NCBI GenBank assembly: GCA_944548615.1
Contig: OX155961.1
Span: 17,525,538 to 17,589,537, forward strand
Reading direction: 5' to 3'
Length of the DNA stretch: 64,000 bases
From: Micropterix aruncella
Lineage: Eukaryota > Arthropoda > Insecta > Lepidoptera > Micropterigidae
Part shown: in pieces, positions 52,315 to 63,860 of the stretch
Layout of the letters: every line of letters begins with the position of its first letter
Numbering within the stretch: position 1 is the stretch's first letter
The notes under the pieces: model-generated
The model's input: only the letters and a program-made list of their open reading frames with translations
Told to the model about the DNA's origin: nothing
The model's database searches: none
Made by a program: the position numbers and the translations under genes

Positions 52315-53588
52315 GGCTGATTTTCATGTGGCGGTGGCGGAGGGTTGTTGCATCTAGTGCATGAATGGGTGTAGACGTTCTGCAGCTTGCATTTGAAGCA
52401 GATAGGTATCGGATAGCGTTGACATTCTTTGTACGTGTGACCTTGTGTGTCGCATTTTCTGCAAAATTTCTGTTGCTGAGGGGGGTTTTGGTAGTGCCTC
52501 TCGTGGATTTGTGGTCGTTGTGTAGCGAACGATGGCCTAGCATACGTGGGCCTGTTGTGCTGCTGTGGCGGTGTCACATGACGTGGTCTGTAGTAGTTGC
52601 CTTGGGGAATTTCCGCTATCTCCATCTGTTCGTTGCTGATGTATTCGTCGCTCTCCTCCATTGCTGCTATTTGGGCCTTACTGTGTATTTTTCCTGAGGG
52701 ATTTTGGCGATGTTGGGTGGTGCTCGATGCTGTAGTTGTTGGCTCTAGCGCGTACTGCTCGAAGTTTTTGGCTACGTCCAATAAGTTTCCTATCCCTTCC
52801 AGTCTGGTGGTCCCTAGCAGTGTGTGGTATAGCGGTAGCACGTTCAATTTTATAATCTCCAGAATAGTGCTGTCTCTCAATTTCGGCGACAATCTGCTGT
52901 TGATGCTGTCAATTCGGGTGACGAAATCGTTCATCGTTTCTCCAATGTTTTGTTTCGTGTTCCGCATTTTATTTTCCAGACGTGTTTGGTAATTCAATTG
53001 CTCATATTTGTTTATCAGCGCGTTCTTCAGAATTTTCCAGGATGTTGCGTGATGTCTTATGCTTCTGAACCAGAAGAGTGATGATCCTTCGAGAAGGTCG
53101 GAGAATCCCTGTATTAGTTCCTTTTCCGAAACTCCCCTTGATTGAACTTTGTCCTCTATCGCGTCGATGAAGTCCAAGACAGGTGTGCTGCCATCAAACT
53201 TCAAATTCCATTTGTATAAGCTGGGTGTAATCTTGTGCTTTCCACTGTTCGAGGTTTGGAAGATTCCCGATTCCGCTGCTGCATCTGGCGTTTTGTTGCT
53301 GTTTTTCCTGGTATATAAATCCTCATCTTCGCTGTTTATTTCCGAAGTGGCGTAGATCCTCGAATTATTCGTTTTTTCGTAATGAATCGATTCTTCCAGT
53401 CTTGAGATATTACCGTGAGTTGGATTTTCAAAGTCTTGTTTTCCCCGTTGTTCCGAAATTTTGTTTTTCATATTGGTTTCCTCGCGTATATTTTCCGGTG
53501 ACTGTTGACGTCGTGATCTAGCTGCCGTTTTTGTTTTCCTGGGTGCCATTTTGCGATTGCTTCCCGATATGCTCAATGTGTCAACCAC
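52281..53588 (-). CDS. gag: Gypsy Gag
   Basis: 435 residues from the first Met; a second in-frame Met at residue 14 (MAPRKTKTAARSRRQQ) starts a basic N-terminus and may be the real start. The capsid-like Retrotrans_gag domain spans about residues 125-280 (KWNLKFDGSTPVLDFIDAIE, then LFWFRSIRHHATSWKILKNA). A Pro/Gln-rich linker follows, then a CX2CX4HX4C zinc knuckle (CRKCDTQGHTYKEC, 376-389) and a second, irregular Cys/His cluster (397-413). Gag packages the RNA into particles. The ORF ends just after the frameshift site and overlaps pol in the -1 frame. Confidence 0.9.
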   Translation of the reverse strand: MVDTLSISGSNRKMAPRKTKTAARSRRQQSPENIREETNMKNKISEQRGKQDFENPTHGNISRLEESIHYEKTNNSRIYATSEINSEDEDLYTRKNSNKTPDAAAESGIFQTSNSGKHKITPSLYKWNLKFDGSTPVLDFIDAIEDKVQSRGVSEKELIQGFSDLLEGSSLFWFRSIRHHATSWKILKNALINKYEQLNYQTRLENKMRNTKQNIGETMNDFVTRIDSINSRLSPKLRDSTILEIIKLNVLPLYHTLLGTTRLEGIGNLLDVAKNFEQYALEPTTTASSTTQHRQNPSGKIHSKAQIAAMEESDEYISNEQMEIAEIPQGNYYRPRHVTPPQQHNRPTYARPSFATQRPQIHERHYQNPPQQQKFCRKCDTQGHTYKECQRYPIPICFKCKLQNVYTHSCTRCNNPPPPPHENQPKNAFGHGNRN

Positions 53589-54886
53589 TTACCAAATTTA
53601 TGTGTGTAAGTGTTTTGAGAAGAAAAAAAGAAATTAAATTCAAATCTTGTTATAGTTGAACAGTGTGAAGTCGTGTGCTAGATACAATTTAAAAATTTCA
53701 AGTGTGTAAGGTGAATGCTGAAAATTATTAGTACATATATAAGTGTTAAAGCTAGAAGATGATTCACATGAAAGAAATACAAGTTAAAGAGAAAAAAAAA
53801 CAAAATTAAAATTTATTAAAAAGAAAAAAATTTTTTTTTTTGAACCACCCTGTATATCAGGGTATATTTCTAAGTGTTGATTCTAAGTTATTATACGTTA
53901 TTTAAATTTGCATGAGGTTAAGTAAGTTTTAAATTTTACTGCGTGTATTATTTTTTTGACACCCTGTATTCGTGTGCACCTCTAAGTGTAGTTCCTTGTT
54001 ACCATAATTTAATATTATTATTTTTCAAAATTAGTTTGTTTCGTTTTTCCTAAAGTTTATTCCTTTCTTTACGTTTTTGTTTGCAGTGTTTTGTTTCTCA
54101 TTCATTTACTTATTTTGTCACTATCAGATATATTAAATTTCCTGTAATCGTAATTTTCCTAAGTGCCTAAAGCCCATGTACTGTTCGACGCACACAGTAG
54201 TGTTCGTACGTATTTCTAGTTTTCACATTTGTTAGAGTTCCTTATGGTTCACTTGCGACGCTAGGTATTCCATGTCAATGTATAAGTGCTTGCAATTTTA
54301 TATAAGAACAGAGAAATTTTTGCTATTATTATAGTTGACGCAATGTTTATCTTTCGTTTATAAAAGCTAAAACTGAATCATTTATTAGAGATGTTATATG
54401 AAAATTGTATTTATAAATATTTTATGAAAATTTTATTAAAATTTTAAAGTGTTTTAAGGGCGTGCCGGTGTGTAAACGCGTACGTGTGTGTTGTGTTTAT
54501 TTTATATTTTAAAAAAATTAATTAGTGCCAAGTTCGTTGCCTGTATAAAAATAATAATAAATATTTAATAATAGTTTCGCAACAGTAGTATATTAATATT
54601 TTGAAAAGTTGCGATCTATAAGAAAGAAAGGGTGGGAGGGCGGGAAATATTGTTGTAGTAAAAAATAGTTGATATGAAAAAAAAAATAAAAAATAAATTG
54701 TATGTATTAGTTTGAAAAAAAAATTTGTTTGACCGTTATGGAAAGAAAATTATGCACCGCGTTGGGCCCAATTTGTAGGCGACCAGCGTGATCGCTTTAA
54801 ATCAAAAGATAAATTATTTTGAAAAAAGTTGTTTGTAAAAAAAATTATTATGAAAAGATCTATAAGCCCCAAGTTGGAAGCCAATT
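53589..54886 (-). other. untranslated leader of the LTR element
   Basis: 1.3 kb, AT-rich, between the 5' LTR and gag; no ORF of note. It contains an ACCCTG/CAGGGT hairpin near 53848-53864 and long A/T runs. A PBS-like sequence is at its start, and a second similar sequence about 90 nt downstream. Confidence 0.7.
54867..54884 (-). promoter_or_regulatory. primer-binding site candidate (tRNA-Lys-like)
   Basis: Two bases after the 5' LTR the minus strand reads TGGCTTCCAACTTGGGGC. It starts TGG (complement of tRNA CCA). It agrees at 15 of 18 positions with TGGCGCCCAACGTGGGGC, the complement of the 3' end of vertebrate tRNA-Lys1,2. The insect primer tRNA is unknown. Confidence 0.5.
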
Positions 54887-56858
54887 TGTCATGTGACCCG
54901 AATAATTTTAATATATCAGTTAATTTTATAGATTGCAATATTATTATTTTACCAATATACTTCCGGACGATATGGAGAGATTTGTTTATATAGTGGGCGC
55001 CAGCCCGGAAGAAGAAGAAGATTTATTTCGGATCTATGAACAAGTGCCAGAGTCCTTCCACCGTTTAGAATTCTTCTGGGGCAGGGGTATGTAGGCTGCG
55101 TCGGGATTTGCGTCGGTTCGCTCAGTCCATCTCAGGCACGGGGGTATTTAGAATCCCTTAGTGACCCAGTCTACGGTAAGATGACCATCCCTATGGGATG
55201 AACGGCCTTTTATGGATATTGAATTGCTAAATTATTTGAATCATTTCCCTTACTAAATAATATATATTATTCTCGTTCGAACGCCCTCTAGCGGTGGCGC
55301 GGCGAGTTACTTAGCAAAGATTGACATCATTTTGCTCAACCTGCATTGTGCTACTAATGCCCGCGTTTCGCCGCTAGATGGCGCGGACGCGACGGCGGAT
55401 TCGGTTAATTTAAATTAAATCTTGCTGGAATATGCGCAAAATTGACTTGTAACATAAATAAGTGTGCTTTATTTTCCTTAATAAAGAATTCTGAATTTAA
55501 TGAATTTTCCCAAATAATAATGGAAACTGATTTTAATATCTTATAAATGTATCTCAACCAATCCTTTCCTTTTATGGTTTTTTATTCTATTTTATTTATA
55601 TGAAAAAAATGAAAATGAAATATATGATATATGATGATATTAAAAATGAAATTATTCTGATATTGAGATGATTATGAGTAAAATAAAAGATACTTTTCCG
55701 ACCCAAATTTACTATTTATTTTTCTATAACCTGTTGCGAAGACATTTCCCGAAACTATATGTGTGATATTGAATATTTATATTATTTATGAAACTTAATT
55801 TTTAATCCGTCGATCGTCGAAGGCCTTGCGAGATTTTACGAGCGTACGTTACAATTATTACATTTTTCCCGTGTTTCGATGAGCATTATTCGTAACTGGT
55901 TTTCCCTATTTTTGCCCTACAATGATTTGGCAATTTTAGTGTCGGGTACGCTGCACTTTCAACTATCGTAAACGACGGTAGTCTTTTGCTCTATCATTTT
56001 CCCTGATATTTAAATTTGGAAATATTACGTATTCCCTGACGATGACTTGCATTTATATTTATCTATAATTTGGTATTTTACTTCATAAGCTATTTTATTA
56101 ATTTATCTGATTTTTTAATTGCCTCGGGAAGAACTCAATGCCACTCTGACTCCGCCACGTTTTAATCCCAAGATTGTCTAACGTGGATTTTAATTATATT
56201 TATATATTTTTACAGCCTACATTTTAAGTAGAGATCGCCGAAATGATTTTTAGATTTATTGGCGGTGTCTATCGTTGATCCTATATTCGAAACTACGGAT
56301 TCCTATATTCAGAAAACGGGTTAGCACGTATATGTCGTGCAAGACGGGTCTGAAGGACTAAAAAGTATTGCACGATTGTGGTATTGCAAGTTAGAATAAA
56401 AGAAATCGAATTTTACTTTAAAAAAAACCGAAAATGAGAATATAATCTACTTGCCCCAAATAGGATGTGGAGATCACGCTGGAATGCTTTGCCTGCGCCG
56501 CACTTGATTCTAGTTATAATTTCTAAAGATGACTTTGACTTTTATATTTTATTCGTAGATGTAGGTAGGCCACTTCGAAGTCGTGAAATGAGCTCCGGCG
56601 GCCGGTAATCGCCGCGAGGCAAAAACCGACCGCCGCGCTGAAACGACGACCTTCCCAGGCGAGTGCTTCGGGCCAAAAAAAAAACTCTCACTAGCGATTC
56701 TCTACACCCGTGTTCCATCTAATCGCTAGTGATGCCTATTGTGCGATAAGATTCGCTTGTATCCTATATTATTGTTATTTTATTTTTGTTAACTAATTTT
56801 GGCAATAATTGTTTATTATATTGTTTGTTAAACCCGTAATGGTTTTATGACCATTACA
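54887..56858 (-). repeat. 5' LTR (right)
   Basis: 1,972 bp, apparently identical to 43265-45236. In the element's sense it carries the promoter and is followed by the PBS-like site. No TATA box was chosen with confidence. Confidence 0.95.
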
Positions 56859-57475
56859 ATAGGAGAGAATCTTGCAAACCACCATTTCGTGAACTAATGA
56901 TGTAGACGACCTACAACAAAACTTCAACTCCTGGAATGAGGCACTCGAAACAAATGGCCTAAATATTAGTAGAAAGAAGACAGAACCTATGTCCTACATT
57001 TTCGGTGACATCGCTAACCCTAATAACATCAAGGTCTCTTTAGGAATTACGCCTTTACCAACGGTGACGCAATGTAAATATTTGGGTTCAATACTAAGCA
57101 ACGATGGCAAAACTGACAACTATGTTACTCATAGATCTACAACACGATGGATGAGGAGGAGACAACTAACAGGCGTTATGGGCGATAGAAAATGCCCTTT
57201 AAGATCAAAGGGCAAATGTATAAGACAGCCATTAGACCTGCTGTCGTGTATGGATCAGAATGTTTGGAGACTAACAAACAACATATTAATAAACTACATA
57301 CAACAGAAATGCGCATGCTACCCTGGTTAGCGGGTGTCACACTGTTAGGCAAAATCCGAAATGAGTACATAAAGAGAACTTTTAAAGTCGCTCCGATATT
57401 GAAAAAGTCAAAGAAATGCGCTTACGGTGGTACGGTCACGTCCAGCGACGCCCAGATGATCACATGGTAAAGCTT
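56859..57475 (+). pseudogene. RTE-like reverse transcriptase, 3' piece
   Basis: After the ATAG duplication and about 45 bp of CR1-like sequence, RTE-like coding resumes: DDLQQNFNSWNEALETNGLN, then CKYLGSILSNDGKTD, TRWMRRRQLTGVMGDRKCP, then in another frame KGQMYKTAIRPAVVYGSECL, LHTTEMRMLPWLAGVTLLGK and IRNEYIKRTFKVAPI. It continues the fragment ending at 42306. At least two frameshifts. Confidence 0.8.
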
Positions 57476-57926
57476 GCCCTAGACCTGCCAACGACGAAAC
57501 GCGTTAGAGTATAATATGCTCTTTTTAAGTGGGTGTATTTAATTTGTTTCCTCGTATCGATGACCTTGTTTATTTATATTGAAAAAAGAAAGGCTTCGAT
57601 GGTCACACCACTATCTATTTGTTCTGGAATTTGACGCAAACATATTGATTAACCTCTTACCTTTATTAAGGCACTTAAAACAATTGTGTCACTAGTATAG
57701 CCGCGCGATGGTTTACAAGTTACGATTTCTAAATTCGGGTGGAAGGAGTGCGGATTTCAATCCCGAGCAAAGCAATATTTTTAATTGGGCCAGATCAATC
57801 TCATAAAAAATATTTTTGTCTTGATACAATACATTTAAACAAGTAAATATATTAAAAAGAATAAAAAACACGACTGCCGTTATAGAAATGGCTAGTTGTG
57901 GTTAGAAGTGGCCGTTATGGTTGGTT
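57476..57926. other. unassigned, with a possible tRNA-like segment
   Basis: 57697-57780 holds an A-box-like TAGCCGCGCGATGG and a B-box-like GGATTTCAATCCC about 55 nt apart, as in tRNA-derived SINEs. Weak evidence. The rest is AT-rich. Confidence 0.3.
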
Positions 57927-58462
57927 TCCCTTGGGAATCAACCTTCTGGCGCTCCTGGACGGTCTGCGCACAGTGCGGCGTAAGCCAATCGACTGTGCAC
58001 TCTGACTAACAGTCGGGGGAGTCTGGAAGCAGTACTGTTTCCTATAGAGCGGGGGTGGTTGCGGACCTTACGGCGACTGCTCTTGAAATGACCATCGGCT
58101 ACCCGATCCTGGGTGAACAGCCGGGCAAAGGACGCTGTGGTCCGCGATAGATTCGGTAAACACCGTTTTACCGCTTCGTAAGGGAGAGGACCGCGCAAGC
58201 GACCTCGAACTCGTAATCAATCGAGAGACTGGAGTAATCTGGTCACAATTGGAAGTAAGGGCGTGAGTGTAGGCCCGCCGGGTAACACTCCTGGCTATCT
58301 CGCGGTTAAGGCGTTGGCTTCTTACGGGCTTGTGGCGTAGCTAGACGGTGGACTGTTATATCCTCAAGTCTTCTGCGCTCACTCCAGGGAGATAGAACGA
58401 TTAATCGTTAAAAATTCCTGGTGAGGTGACGGGCTCGCCCGCTGTAGTCGACAACCCTAGTT
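57927..58462 (-). repeat. GC-rich dispersed repeat, family A, copy 2 (inverted)
   Basis: Reverse complement of 27106-27745 with an internal difference of roughly 100 bp: the stretch after the RLLVR peptide in copy 1 (about 27545-27670) is missing here. The outer end carries GTTGTCGACTACAGCGGGCG. Confidence 0.8.
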
Positions 58463-60359
58463 GCCGTTATAGAAAGTGAACTATTGTATTTATAACTATT
58501 TTTATTACGGTTTTTTAATGAAATATTTGTGGTTTATGTATTTATGTATATTTCCGGAATGTAATCAATCAAACCTTTCATTTGTCACTAAAAACGATAT
58601 ATTTATGTAAATTTATTGACATTTAAACATTAAGAGATTTAGACAGCTACTTGGTTTCTGCTCCATATTTTAACACATATTTCGAAGAGGATTATCTCAG
58701 GAAGAAGTCCATATCACACAGGTTTTTTTTAGCTGCAACTTTTTTCTCACAATGACTTGAGACTGACCGCATAGCAACAAATGATAGTAATAAAAAGAGG
58801 TTTCCAACGACATTGTCTGTTCGTTATTGGTGGTGAAGACGCGACCCATACAATTTTGCACATCCTTCTTTAAAAAGGTATTGACGTTATTAGTCGGGGC
58901 GAAATTCTCAAAAATCGCTCTAGAAATGAGGCCTAACGGCAAATCGTGAGACGTTGGGTTTCCGGGTGTTTAGACTACTTTGACATTCCTGAATCCGAAT
59001 CTCAAATTCAAATCTATTTGGAGAGATCTTTTTATGCACATTATGCATATGGCTATAGGGATACCAAAAACAGCTAAGACATTTTGTGACTTTTGTGACA
59101 TTTTCACAAATAAGATCTGTGATTTTGGCAGGAAGTATATAAGAGTGGATGTTATATTCGATTGCTATCGTGAAATGTTTATAAAAGCTGCTACGACAGA
59201 CGAGATCAAAGGACACCAGACCCATTCGCAAGCAACCGAGTTACCGAGATCCTGAAATGACTACTTCCGGTATCTCGATATCTCTGCGGATATCCGCATT
59301 GTAGTCAGTGACTTTAAAAACCCATCCAATATGTTTAAAAGTTCATTTTTTAGCACAACGAGTGGAAATACAGCAATCTTACGGTCCTAAATACCGCCGA
59401 TATCTTGAAAACTACACTTCCGGTTAACCATTTGTCCTGATACCATTCTATTGCACTCAGGAACCCTAAAAACCTCAAAATTGGCAATTGGACATGTATT
59501 TTGAAGTGAAAGGAACAAAAACGATCCTTTAATCCAAGGTAAGACGCCATCTTGGATGCCATCTTGAATTTTAGGCAAAATCTGACTTGGCGCGGGGCAC
59601 AATCGGATTTAGACAGGTCAAATTAGTCTAAAAACACTTAGAAACCAAATGTCCCACGATTTGCCCTTTTAAGTCTTAATTTAGCTTTTCTCTCCCTCGT
59701 ATATTATTCTTGTCGCTGTTGTAATTTAGAACCAAAAAAAAGTTGCTCTTTTATTTTATTATTTTTCCGCAACTATCGTGACATGCATAGATTAAAAATG
59801 GCGACTGTAGATTAAAAAATAGATTAAAAATGCACGACATTTATTATTTTTAATCTATGGGTCATTGTATTTATCTGTAAATAAATATAGTTCATCTACT
59901 GTTCTAGCAACCATATAGAATAATAGGTAATTAAGTAAATAACTACAACGTAATAGGTTTGAATTCTTCGACATCATCATCAGTTTGATAATATATCGTA
60001 TACTGTATTTACTGTAAGGCACTATACTGTAGGAAACAACTAATCGGCCTGTAAAACATTGTACCAAGATAATTTGTACTAATTAACGAAGCGCAGTATG
60101 TGTCTTGAAGACAAGAAGGAGTGCCTCTTCTTATAGAGATATTGGTTATCATCATGATCTCGTTGTTTGAGCTGTAAAAATAATTATTAAATTCATTGCT
60201 TTTTCCAAACGTGCTCACCTATACTATAAAAACAAGGATAATAAAATACAAAACAATCCTAATACTGTTAGTTTATTTACTGCTTATTGTGATAATGCTG
60301 CAATATTATGATATATATATCCTTCTAGCCGTATTCGGCCATAGCGATTGCATTCTAGA

Positions 60360-60362
<3 letters not shown>
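58463..60362. other. unassigned AT-rich sequence
   Basis: No supported gene. 60020-60110 is a diverged match to the LINE 3' block at 16640-16710. A tandem ATAGATTAAAAATG repeat lies near 59785-59835. Confidence 0.45.
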
Positions 60363-60390
<28 letters not shown>

Positions 60391-63300
60391 TTGTTGGGGG
60401 TTTTGCTGGTGAGCCCTCAGGTGACTGATGTAGCCGATCTTGGCTTTCAATGTGCGTGCACATTTGGCGCAAGTCAAGACACCATCGACGTAATTATACT
60501 TTATGGCCGCCGGTGGTCGGGCCTTTAGCTCGTCGCGCTTGGCATCTAAGTCGAGCAGCCTCTTCTTTTCAAAATCATCTATATTGCCCTGCACTAGCAG
60601 TCTCCATCCTGGGCGATCTTTCGCTTTACTCTCCCACTGAGAGGGTTCAATGTCGCACCTTTTCATATGCCTCTTCTGAGTATCCTTGTATCTGAGTAGC
60701 TGGCCGCCTTGTTTCCGCTTGCCGTTCTTTAGTTCAGCGTAAAAGATACGCTTTGCCACTGTCTCATCAGGCATACGGGAGACATGTCCGCACCATCTCA
60801 GCTGTCGTCGCATCATGTATGCTTCTATTCCGCTGACTTTAGCGCGTCGAAGAACTTCCGTGTTCCTCACACGGTTCGACCACTTGATGTTCATTAAGTC
60901 GCGTAGGCATCGAAGGTGGAATTTGTCAAGTGCGCGAATGTGCTTTCGGTATGGGCACCATGTCTCTGACGAGTAGAGGAGGTTTGGGAGGACGATCGCC
61001 ATGTAGACAGACACTTTTGTTCCCAGCTTGATGTCGTGTGAGCTGAAGACTTTGCTACGGAGTTTACCGAAAGCTGCAGAAGCAGCTCCTATCCTCCCGT
61101 TCAATTCAGAGTCAAGGTCACATTTTGCTGTTATAGTGCTTCCAAGGTATTTGAATTTGTCCACTTGCTTCAGAGGAGTCTCTCCGAGCTTAATAGATAT
61201 AGGTTCTTCATTAAGTGTGTTAGCCATCACTTCGGTTTTCTTCACACTGATTTTTAGGCCAAAGTTCTTACATGACACGTCGAGGTTAGTCATTAACCTT
61301 TGCAGGCCATCTGGGCTTTCGGCTACGAAGCATAGATCATCGGCATACATTATATCCGTTATCGTGGCGTATGATACTTTTGTGTGGGCTTTAAGTCTTG
61401 CCAGATTAAAAAGAGAGCCATCTGTGCGAAAACGAATTCTAACACCTTCTGAGATGTGTTGCAGAGCATCACGGACTACAACTGCGAAATATAAGGCAAA
61501 CAAGGTAGGCGCAAGCACGCAGCCTTGTTTCACGCCACAGCTTACAGGAAAGAACCCTGTTTGTTCACCGTTGATTGACACACAGCATTCCATGTCATCA
61601 TGCAGAAGTCGAATCAGTCTGACAAATTTCTCAGTGCATCCAACCTTTTCCAGAATCTTCCACAGGGCTTCACGTGATACGCTGTCAAATGCCTTCTCTA
61701 GGTCAACAAAACATAGATATAGATTTTGACCCTGTTCTCTGCTTTTTTCCTGTTTTGACGAACGGAGAAGATAGCTTCACAAGTTCCTCGATCTGGACGG
61801 AATCCGAACTGGGTTTCTGGTAGAATCCTCTCCGACAGGGTCATCAGTCGGTTTAAAAGTATTCGGGCGAACACTTTACCAGGAGCAGAGAGAAGTGATA
61901 TTTCGCGGTACGAATTGCAGTCAGAACGGTCGCCTTTGTTCATGTACAGCGAGCAGATGCGAGAGACTTTAAAGTCTGCTGGTACACGTTCTTCGACCCA
62001 CATTCGTCCGAACAATGCCCATAGCTTCGTGTGCAGCTCATCGCCTCCATATTTCAGTAGCTCTCCTGGTAAGTTGCCAATGCCAGTCGCCTTCTTATTC
62101 TTCTGTTCTTTTAGGGCTGTAACTACCTCTTTCAAAGAGAGTGGGTCGTCTAGCTCAACAGCACTAGGCAGCGCAGGAATTAAGCCGATGTGCTGCATGT
62201 CCACAGATCGATCCACGTTGAGCAAGGTGTTAAAGTGATCCGCCCATCTCTTCAGCACATCTTCCTTGCTTTTCAGCAGATGTGAACCATCAGAGGATTT
62301 AAGGGGAACGCTACATCGCTGGGTACTACCAATCAGCTTCCGCAGTTCTGAGTAGAAGTCGCCGAGTTGGTTAGTATTGGCTAACCACTGCATGTGTTGG
62401 CTCTTTTCTTGCCACCAAGTGTCCTTAGTTTGCCTAGTCAGTCTACGTAGCTCAGTTCCACTTCTTTTTAGCTCATCTGTGATGTTATGGTGCTGGCGTC
62501 CGTGATGTTGCCGACGTAGTAGTTCTCGGTGATTTTTAATTGCCTCTGATAGTATCTCTTCATTTTCGTCGAACCAGTCCTCGTTTCTCCGAGTTTTAAT
62601 GCCCAGGATCTGAGTACCTGTTTCTAGTACATGAGAAGAGAGAAGGTTCCAGTTGGCTTGAAAATCACCGTCTTCAACGTTAAGTGTACTCAGCGCTAGG
62701 TTCATTGCAGAGACGTATCTTTGCTGCGTTTCTTTATTTTCTAGGTGTTGTAGGTTTAGGGTAACACCTTTAACTCTCTCGGTCCTACGCGGTGGGTGTA
62801 GGCGAAGTTGCAGCTTGGTAATGACGAGTCTGTGGTCCGTTCAGCAGTCCGCCCCACGCATAACGCGAGTGACGTGCACCTGAGAGATGTCTCTTTGGCG
62901 GACTATAGCATAGTCAATCAGATGCCAATGCTTGGATCTTGGATGCATCCAGGTGGTTTTATATTTCGGTGGTAGTCTGAACATAGTGTTAGTTATTGCT
63001 AGTCCAAATAACGAGCACAGACTGAGCAAAAGCTGGCCATTGCTGTTCATATTGCCGATTCCATGCCTTCCAAGAACTTTAGGCCACGCTTCGTAGTCCT
63101 GTCCAACTCGCGCATTAAAGTCGCCTAGAAGTAAAACTTGTTCTTTGGGTCGTATCTGAGACAAATGTTGAGTTACTTCTTCATAGAACTTCTCCTTGAC
63201 ATCGTCTTCCTTGTCCAGAGTTGGCGCGTACAAGCTAATCACGTTGAGGAAGTTTTTATTGCTTAAATGAAGGCGCAGTGAGGTAACGCGGTCTGAGATG

Positions 63301-63860
63301 TGAACAGGACATTCCTCCAACTTGTTTGCGATGCTGTTTTTGACCGCGAATCCAACGCCAGATCGTCTGGGCTCCGACGCGGCAGTGCCCTTCCAAAAGA
63401 AGGTATATCCACCGCCGTGCTCCACTAGTTCCCCTTCCTCTGCAAGATGTGTTTCGCTGAGGGCAGCTATGTCAACATTATAGCGACGTAGTTCTCGGGC
63501 TACTATAGCGGTTTTTCTTTCAGGGCAAAGGTTGGAATCGCGATCCAAAAGAGTCCGAACGTTCCATGCACCATACGTCATTGTTTTGGATTTAATACTA
63601 TTTTTTGTGTATTTTCGACTACGAGGAAAAGATGCAGTAGCAGCCGTGGTTACTGCTACCCATTGTCCATCGCCATAGGTCTCTTTAGTCTTTTCATAGT
63701 CCATTTTTTCCGGAAGCAATCAAGTGCGCAGTCTATATTATAGTGCACAGGTGGGCGCGCGACCACGGGTGCACTCTCTCTTCCTCCCTCTTCTGAACCC
63801 GATGGAACGGAGACCGTTACAACCGGAGAAAAGTATGGATGCAAATAATCACTAAATTTA
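60363..63860 (-). mobile_element. near full-length non-LTR retrotransposon (RTE/CR1-like), minus strand
   Basis: A poly(A) tail appears as a T run of about 27 on the plus strand (60363-60389). A single ORF2 with endonuclease and RT reads back to about 63719, preceded by a short leader to about 63860. I found no clear target duplication; the insertion site at CATTCTAGATTC is only vaguely echoed on the other side. Copies of this sort are usually 5' truncated, so the near-complete length and few lesions point to a recent insertion. Confidence 0.85.
60388..63719 (-). pseudogene. non-LTR ORF2: APE endonuclease, RT, C2H2 finger; one stop, one frameshift
   Basis: Starts near MTYGAWNVRTLLDRD (APE endonuclease Asn motif). 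It continues with SETHL, LGDFNARVGQ and, across an in-frame TGA at 62841-62843 (a Trp in the usual DCWTDHRL), TDHRLVITK. The RT follows: GDRSDCNSYREISLL, then [15 protein letters not shown], then a one-base slip near 61710-61728 before [12 protein letters not shown]. Next come [27 protein letters not shown] (catalytic ADD) and [10 protein letters not shown]. The end holds a C2H2 finger CAKC-X12-HLRAH at about 60440-60390. About 1,110 codons in all. The endonuclease resembles the type often annotated as craniofacial development protein 2-like (RTE-related); the clade is not certain. Confidence 0.85.

Larger units (their letters stand above)
43265..56858 (-). mobile_element. complete Ty3/Gypsy LTR retrotransposon, 13,594 bp
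   Basis: Two direct repeats of 1,972 bp bound an internal region with gag and pol on the minus strand, flanked by a 4-bp target duplication ATAG (43261-43264 and 56859-56862). LTR ends are TGT...ACA. Order in element sense: 5' LTR (54887-56858), PBS-like site, 1.3-kb leader, gag, -1 frameshift, pol, a 3.9-kb untranslated 3' region, 3' LTR (43265-45236). I saw no differences between the LTRs and both main ORFs are open, so the insertion is recent and might be competent. The very long LTRs recall the Osvaldo/Ulysses group of insect Gypsy elements, but clade assignment needs a phylogeny. Confidence 0.95.

Noticed and set aside
49985..53355. Plus-strand ORFs opposite gag and pol
   Set aside because: Shadows of the minus-strand Gypsy genes; composition reflects the opposite strand.
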